Below are positions 6,731 to 8,761 of a stretch of 8,761 nt of DNA, piece after piece (within the stretch, counting starts at the first letter, position 1; each line of letters begins with the position of its first letter). The stretch comes from an uncultured Collinsella sp. (lineage in GTDB: Bacteria; Actinomycetota; Coriobacteriia; Coriobacteriales; Coriobacteriaceae): the NCBI GenBank assembly GCA_902478765.1, contig CABSMN010000035.1:1-8761 (forward strand), written 5' to 3'. Below the pieces are notes generated by a model, which was given only the letters and a program-made list of their open reading frames with translations, searched no databases and had not been told where the DNA came from. A program made the translations under genes and the position numbers.

Positions 6731-7233
6731 TGCTTGCCCCTAAGCGTATTCTTCACCGCAAGGTGCAGCGTGGCTCCATGAAGGGCCAGGCCAAGGGTAA
6801 TACCGAGCTGCATTTCGGCGAGTTTGGTATCCAGGCTCTCGAGGCCCATTGGATCACCAACCGTCAGATCGAGGCCGCTCGTATTGCCATGACCCGCTAC
6901 ATGAAGCGTGGCGGTCGTGTCTACATCACGATCTTCCCCGATAAGCCCATCACCAAGAAGCCTGCCGAGACTCGCATGGGTTCTGGTAAGGGTAACCCCG
7001 AGGAGTGGGTGGCCGTCGTCAAGCCCGGCCGCATCATGTTCGAGGTCAAGGGCGTGCCCGAGGAGGTCGCTCGCGAGGCTCTGCGTCTTGCACAGCACAA
7101 GCTTCCCATCAAGACCAAGATTGTTGCTGCCAAGAACGCTGAGCAGCGCATCGAGAAGGAGATGGCTGAGGAGGCCGCTCTCGAGGCCAAGTGGGCTGCT
7201 GAGGACGCCGCCGCCGCCAAGGAGGAGAACTAA
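6730..7233 (+). CDS. rplP: 50S ribosomal protein L16 with acidic C-terminal extension
   Basis: L16 helps shape the A-site tRNA pocket of the large subunit. The start is GTG at 6730, overlapping the rpsC stop by one base, with GAGGAGGGG (6716-6724) as the ribosome site. [32 protein letters not shown], then [11 protein letters not shown] and [16 protein letters not shown] are classical L16 motifs. R82 lies at the position that is hydroxylated in E. coli (R81). The conserved fold ends near residue 136, yet the protein has 167 residues. The extra 30 or so are Ala/Glu-rich ([20 protein letters not shown]) and predicted by eye to be a charged helix. The 3' end of the extension also supplies GGAGG (7221-7225) as the rpmC ribosome site. 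Confidence 0.97.
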   Translation: MLAPKRILHRKVQRGSMKGQAKGNTELHFGEFGIQALEAHWITNRQIEAARIAMTRYMKRGGRVYITIFPDKPITKKPAETRMGSGKGNPEEWVAVVKPGRIMFEVKGVPEEVAREALRLAQHKLPIKTKIVAAKNAEQRIEKEMAEEAALEAKWAAEDAAAAKEEN

Positions 7234-7448
7234 TGAAGCCCGCAGAGATTCGTGAGCTCTCGGACGCTCAGCTCGTTGAGAAGCTGAAGGAAATGCGCGC
7301 CGAGCTCTTTAACCTTCGTTTCCAGATGGCCACCAGCCAGCTGGACAACACCGCTCGCGTCAACACCGTGAAGAAGGACATCGCTCGCGTCCTCACGGAG
7401 CAGCGCGCCCGCGAGATCGCAGCGGAGAAGTCCGCTGTCGCCGAGTAG
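7233..7448 (+). CDS. rpmC: 50S ribosomal protein L29
   Basis: This 71-residue helical protein sits near the tunnel exit beside L23. AEIRELSDAQLVEKLKEMRA, ELFNLRFQMATSQLDNTARV and KKDIARVLTEQR give the two-helix pattern of L29 throughout. The start ATG overlaps the rplP stop by one base (TAATG), with GGAGG seven bases upstream, indicating coupled translation. A few extra Ala/Glu residues end the protein, like the tail of the L16 upstream. rpsQ follows after 16 bp. Confidence 0.97.
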   Translation: MKPAEIRELSDAQLVEKLKEMRAELFNLRFQMATSQLDNTARVNTVKKDIARVLTEQRAREIAAEKSAVAE

Positions 7449-7464
7449 GACCTAAGGAGAGAAC

Positions 7465-7725
7465 ATGACTGATTCGCGTAACTCGCGTAAGGTCCGTACG
7501 GGTGTCGTTACCTCCGTCTCCGGTGCCAAGACCATTGTTGTCACCATCACCGAGCGCAAGCGTCACCCCAAGTACGGCAAGATGATGACCAGCTCCAAGA
7601 AGCTGCACGCTCACGACGAGGAGTGCACGGCTGGCGTGGGCGATACCGTCCGCGTTATGGAGACCCGTCCTATGTCCAAGATGAAGCGTTGGCGCCTCAT
7701 CGAGGTCGTCGAGCGCGCTAAATAA
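7465..7725 (+). CDS. rpsQ: 30S ribosomal protein S17
   Basis: This 86-residue primary 16S rRNA-binding protein has an OB-fold. RKVRTGVVTSVSGAKTIVVT, then ERKRHPKYGKMM, then the DEECTAGVGDTVRVMETRPM segment match S17, and the basic stretch MSKMKRWRLIEVVERA closes it. AAGGAGA (7454-7460) is a strong ribosome site. In the E. coli arrangement S17 is the last gene of the S10 operon. Here it is likewise followed by an unusually long structured gap before rplN. Confidence 0.98.
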   Translation: MTDSRNSRKVRTGVVTSVSGAKTIVVTITERKRHPKYGKMMTSSKKLHAHDEECTAGVGDTVRVMETRPMSKMKRWRLIEVVERAK

Positions 7726-7752
7726 GCAGTCGCTCTTACGACTTGTACGTTT

Positions 7753-7818
7753 CCGAAGATGTGCGTATGCCTGGCTTGCATACCACGGGCCGTATAAAGG
7801 CTGCGCACCTCTCTTCGG
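7753..7818 (+). promoter_or_regulatory. Predicted three-way-junction leader upstream of rplN
   Basis: CCGAAGA (7753-7759) pairs exactly with TCTTCGG (7812-7818), and GTGCG (7761-7765) with CGCAC (7804-7808), closing a junction. Inside are TATGC/GCATA (7766-7770/7778-7782, loop CTGGCTT) and GGCC/GGCT (7788-7791/7799-7802, loop GTATAAA). No T-run follows. It ends 25 bp before the rplN ATG and just before its ribosome site GGAGG (7829-7833). TATAAA at 7793-7798 could alternatively be a -10, but no good -35 is seen. The position is the S10/spc operon boundary, so a spc-operon regulatory leader or RNA-processing structure is inferred. Confidence 0.55.
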
Positions 7819-7843
7819 TTCTTAGTTCGGAGGAACATCTACC

Positions 7844-8212
7844 ATGATTCAGATGCAAACCATGCTGAACGTCGCCGACAACTCCGGCGCTCGCAAGATT
7901 CGCTGCATCAAGGTGCTTGGCGGTTCCAAGCGTCGTTATGCAGGCATCGGCGATGTGTTCATCGGTGCTGTCCAGGAGGCTACCCCTGGCGCCAACGTCA
8001 AGAAGAAGGACGTTGTCCGTTGCGTCGTCGTTCGCACCGTTAAGGAGATCCGCCGCAAGGATGGCTCCTACATTCGCTTTGATGAGAACGCCTGCGTTGT
8101 CATCAACAACGATGGTTCGCCCGTCGGCACCCGTATCTTCGGGCCCGTCGCTCGCGAGCTTCGTGACAAGAAGTACATGAAGATCGTCTCGCTCGCTCCC
8201 GAGACCCTGTAG
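7844..8212 (+). CDS. rplN: 50S ribosomal protein L14
   Basis: This 122-residue protein sits at the subunit interface and contacts L19 and the 16S rRNA bridge. [39 protein letters not shown] and [20 protein letters not shown] match L14 over its full, usual length. GGAGG at 7829-7833 supports the ATG. It heads the third sub-block behind a folded leader. rplX follows after 13 bp. Confidence 0.98.
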   Translation: MIQMQTMLNVADNSGARKIRCIKVLGGSKRRYAGIGDVFIGAVQEATPGANVKKKDVVRCVVVRTVKEIRRKDGSYIRFDENACVVINNDGSPVGTRIFGPVARELRDKKYMKIVSLAPETL

Positions 8213-8225
8213 TTAGGGGAGATAT

Positions 8226-8531
8226 ATGTATATCAAGAAGGGCGATAAGGTCCAGGTTCTCTCTGGTAAGGATCGCGGCAAGCAGGGCGTTGTCCTGCGT
8301 GCTCTCCCCGCCGAGAACAAGGTCGTTGTCGAGGGCGTTTCGGTCGTCAAGAAGGCCGTCAAGCCCAACGCTGCCAACCAGCAGGGCGGCATCGTTTCGC
8401 AGGAGGCTCCCATCGACGCCTCCAACGTCAATCTCGTTTGCCCCGAGTGCGGTAAGGTTACCCGCGTCGGTCACGAGAAGGACGGCAAGAACAAGCTGCG
8501 CGTCTGCAAGAAGTGCGGCCACAAGTTCTAA
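8226..8531 (+). CDS. rplX: 50S ribosomal protein L24
   Basis: This 101-residue large-subunit protein acts early in assembly. The KOW motif is at the N-terminus ([20 protein letters not shown], residues 4-23). The C-terminal part keeps a zinc-ribbon with C72-x2-C75 and C94-x2-C97 (CPECG and CKKCG), the zinc-binding form of L24. AGGGGAGA (8214-8221) is the ribosome site. L5 (rplE) would normally follow within a few tens of bases. Instead a strong terminator begins 28 bp after the stop, so L24 is the last gene of this cluster as seen here. Confidence 0.98.
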   Translation: MYIKKGDKVQVLSGKDRGKQGVVLRALPAENKVVVEGVSVVKKAVKPNAANQQGGIVSQEAPIDASNVNLVCPECGKVTRVGHEKDGKNKLRVCKKCGHKF

Positions 8532-8558
8532 GCTGCCCACAACAGTTAAGTTGCTAGC

Positions 8559-8595
8559 AAAGGCCCGGATGCCCCACGGCACCCGGGCCTTTTTC
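8559..8595 (+). terminator. Rho-independent terminator after rplX
   Basis: AGGCCCGG (8561-8568) pairs with CCGGGCCT (8583-8590). An inner TGCC/GGCA pair (8570-8573/8578-8581), with a single A-C mismatch, closes a CCAC loop. The stem is extended by AA/TT, and a T-tract (8590-8594) follows. It is a long GC-rich stem with a U-run, so it should end transcription of the ribosomal cluster. Confidence 0.93.
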
Positions 8596-8599
8596 TATC

Positions 8600-8646
8600 C
8601 CCACTCATTGGGGACCGCTCATTGGGGACAGACATAAATGAGTGGG
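8600..8646. repeat. Small REP-like repeat with inverted ends
   Basis: CCCACTCATT (8600-8609) is the exact reverse complement of AATGAGTGGG (8637-8646). Inside, the 12-mer CTCATTGGGGAC occurs twice in direct orientation, at 8604-8615 and 8618-8629. The second copy runs into AGACATAAATG. GGGGACAGAC-type motifs are familiar from REP-like palindromes linked to Y1/RAYT transposases; that resemblance is from memory. No transposase gene is present in the window. The element sits directly behind the rplX terminator, where rplE would be expected. Confidence 0.6.
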
Positions 8647-8761
8647 CATACTGTTGGCAGTTAGGGGCGGTCCTTTGAGCTGCAGCGCGCCATGAGTGAT
8701 GAGGCTAAGCGGATCATCCTGTCTTTTGAGTTCTAAGCATAAGCCCCTGTCTCTGAGCAAT
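8647..8761. other. Right-end stretch with no supported gene
   Basis: No ribosomal-protein coding sequence or RNA gene is visible. A short frame open from 8665 to TAA 8734-8736 reads GRSFELQRAMSDEAKRIILS and ends FEF. It contains an ATG at 8692 but has no good ribosome site. It looks like a possible protein tail, but 23 codons are too few to judge. Confidence 0.5.

Noticed and set aside
8611..8760. Reverse-strand open frame of about 50 codons running in from the right edge
   Set aside because: It runs through the REP-like repeat, has no recognisable protein pattern and ends inside the repeat.
1..8761. CRISPR arrays, tRNA or rRNA genes, complete insertion sequences, or defence genes
   Set aside because: No regularly spaced repeats, cloverleaf-forming sequences, transposase frames or defence-type domains were seen on either strand.

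Overview
The window is GC-rich bacterial chromosome. Most of it is a ribosomal-protein gene cluster, with three unrelated genes upstream. Codon choice, the sequences of the L3, L16 and L24 proteins, and the flanking genes (a PTS permease and a metal exporter) suggest a Coriobacteriia actinobacterium, most likely Collinsella or a close relative. That assignment comes from recognition, not from a search.

Left part (1-2283): the 3' end of a sugar PTS permease (EIIC) and its terminator come first. A cation diffusion facilitator follows, with an N-D-D-D metal site typical of manganese exporters and an apparently doubled cytoplasmic domain. A histidine-phosphatase (phosphoglycerate mutase-like) gene lies 39 bp further on. 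From 2284 to 2742 there is no gene. That stretch holds a long hairpin with perfect 48-bp arms (2314-2490), a promoter-like element (2533-2558) and a structured leader (2576-2722).

Right part (2743-8531): twelve ribosomal-protein genes lie on the + strand in the order rplC-rplD-rplW, rplB-rpsS-rplV-rpsC-rplP-rpmC-rpsQ, rplN-rplX. This is the usual S10-spc order, but rpsJ is missing in front of rplC and rplE does not follow rplX. Two gaps inside the cluster are unusually long. The rplW-rplB gap (179 bp) carries a stem-loop and a near copy of the 26-bp element found upstream of rplC. The rpsQ-rplN gap (118 bp) can fold into a three-way junction. Elsewhere genes are tightly packed, with strong Shine-Dalgarno sequences, and some overlap by one base (rpsC/rplP, rplP/rpmC). 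The cluster therefore looks like three punctuated sub-operons, each with its own structured 5' region, closed by a strong intrinsic terminator at 8559-8595.

Right end (8596-8761): there is a small repeat with inverted ends (8600-8646) that resembles REP-type elements, then a short stretch with no convincing gene.

The protein genes are ordinary. The unexplained material is the non-coding punctuation: the long palindrome, the shared element, the leaders in front of rplC and rplN, and the breaks at rpsJ and rplE.
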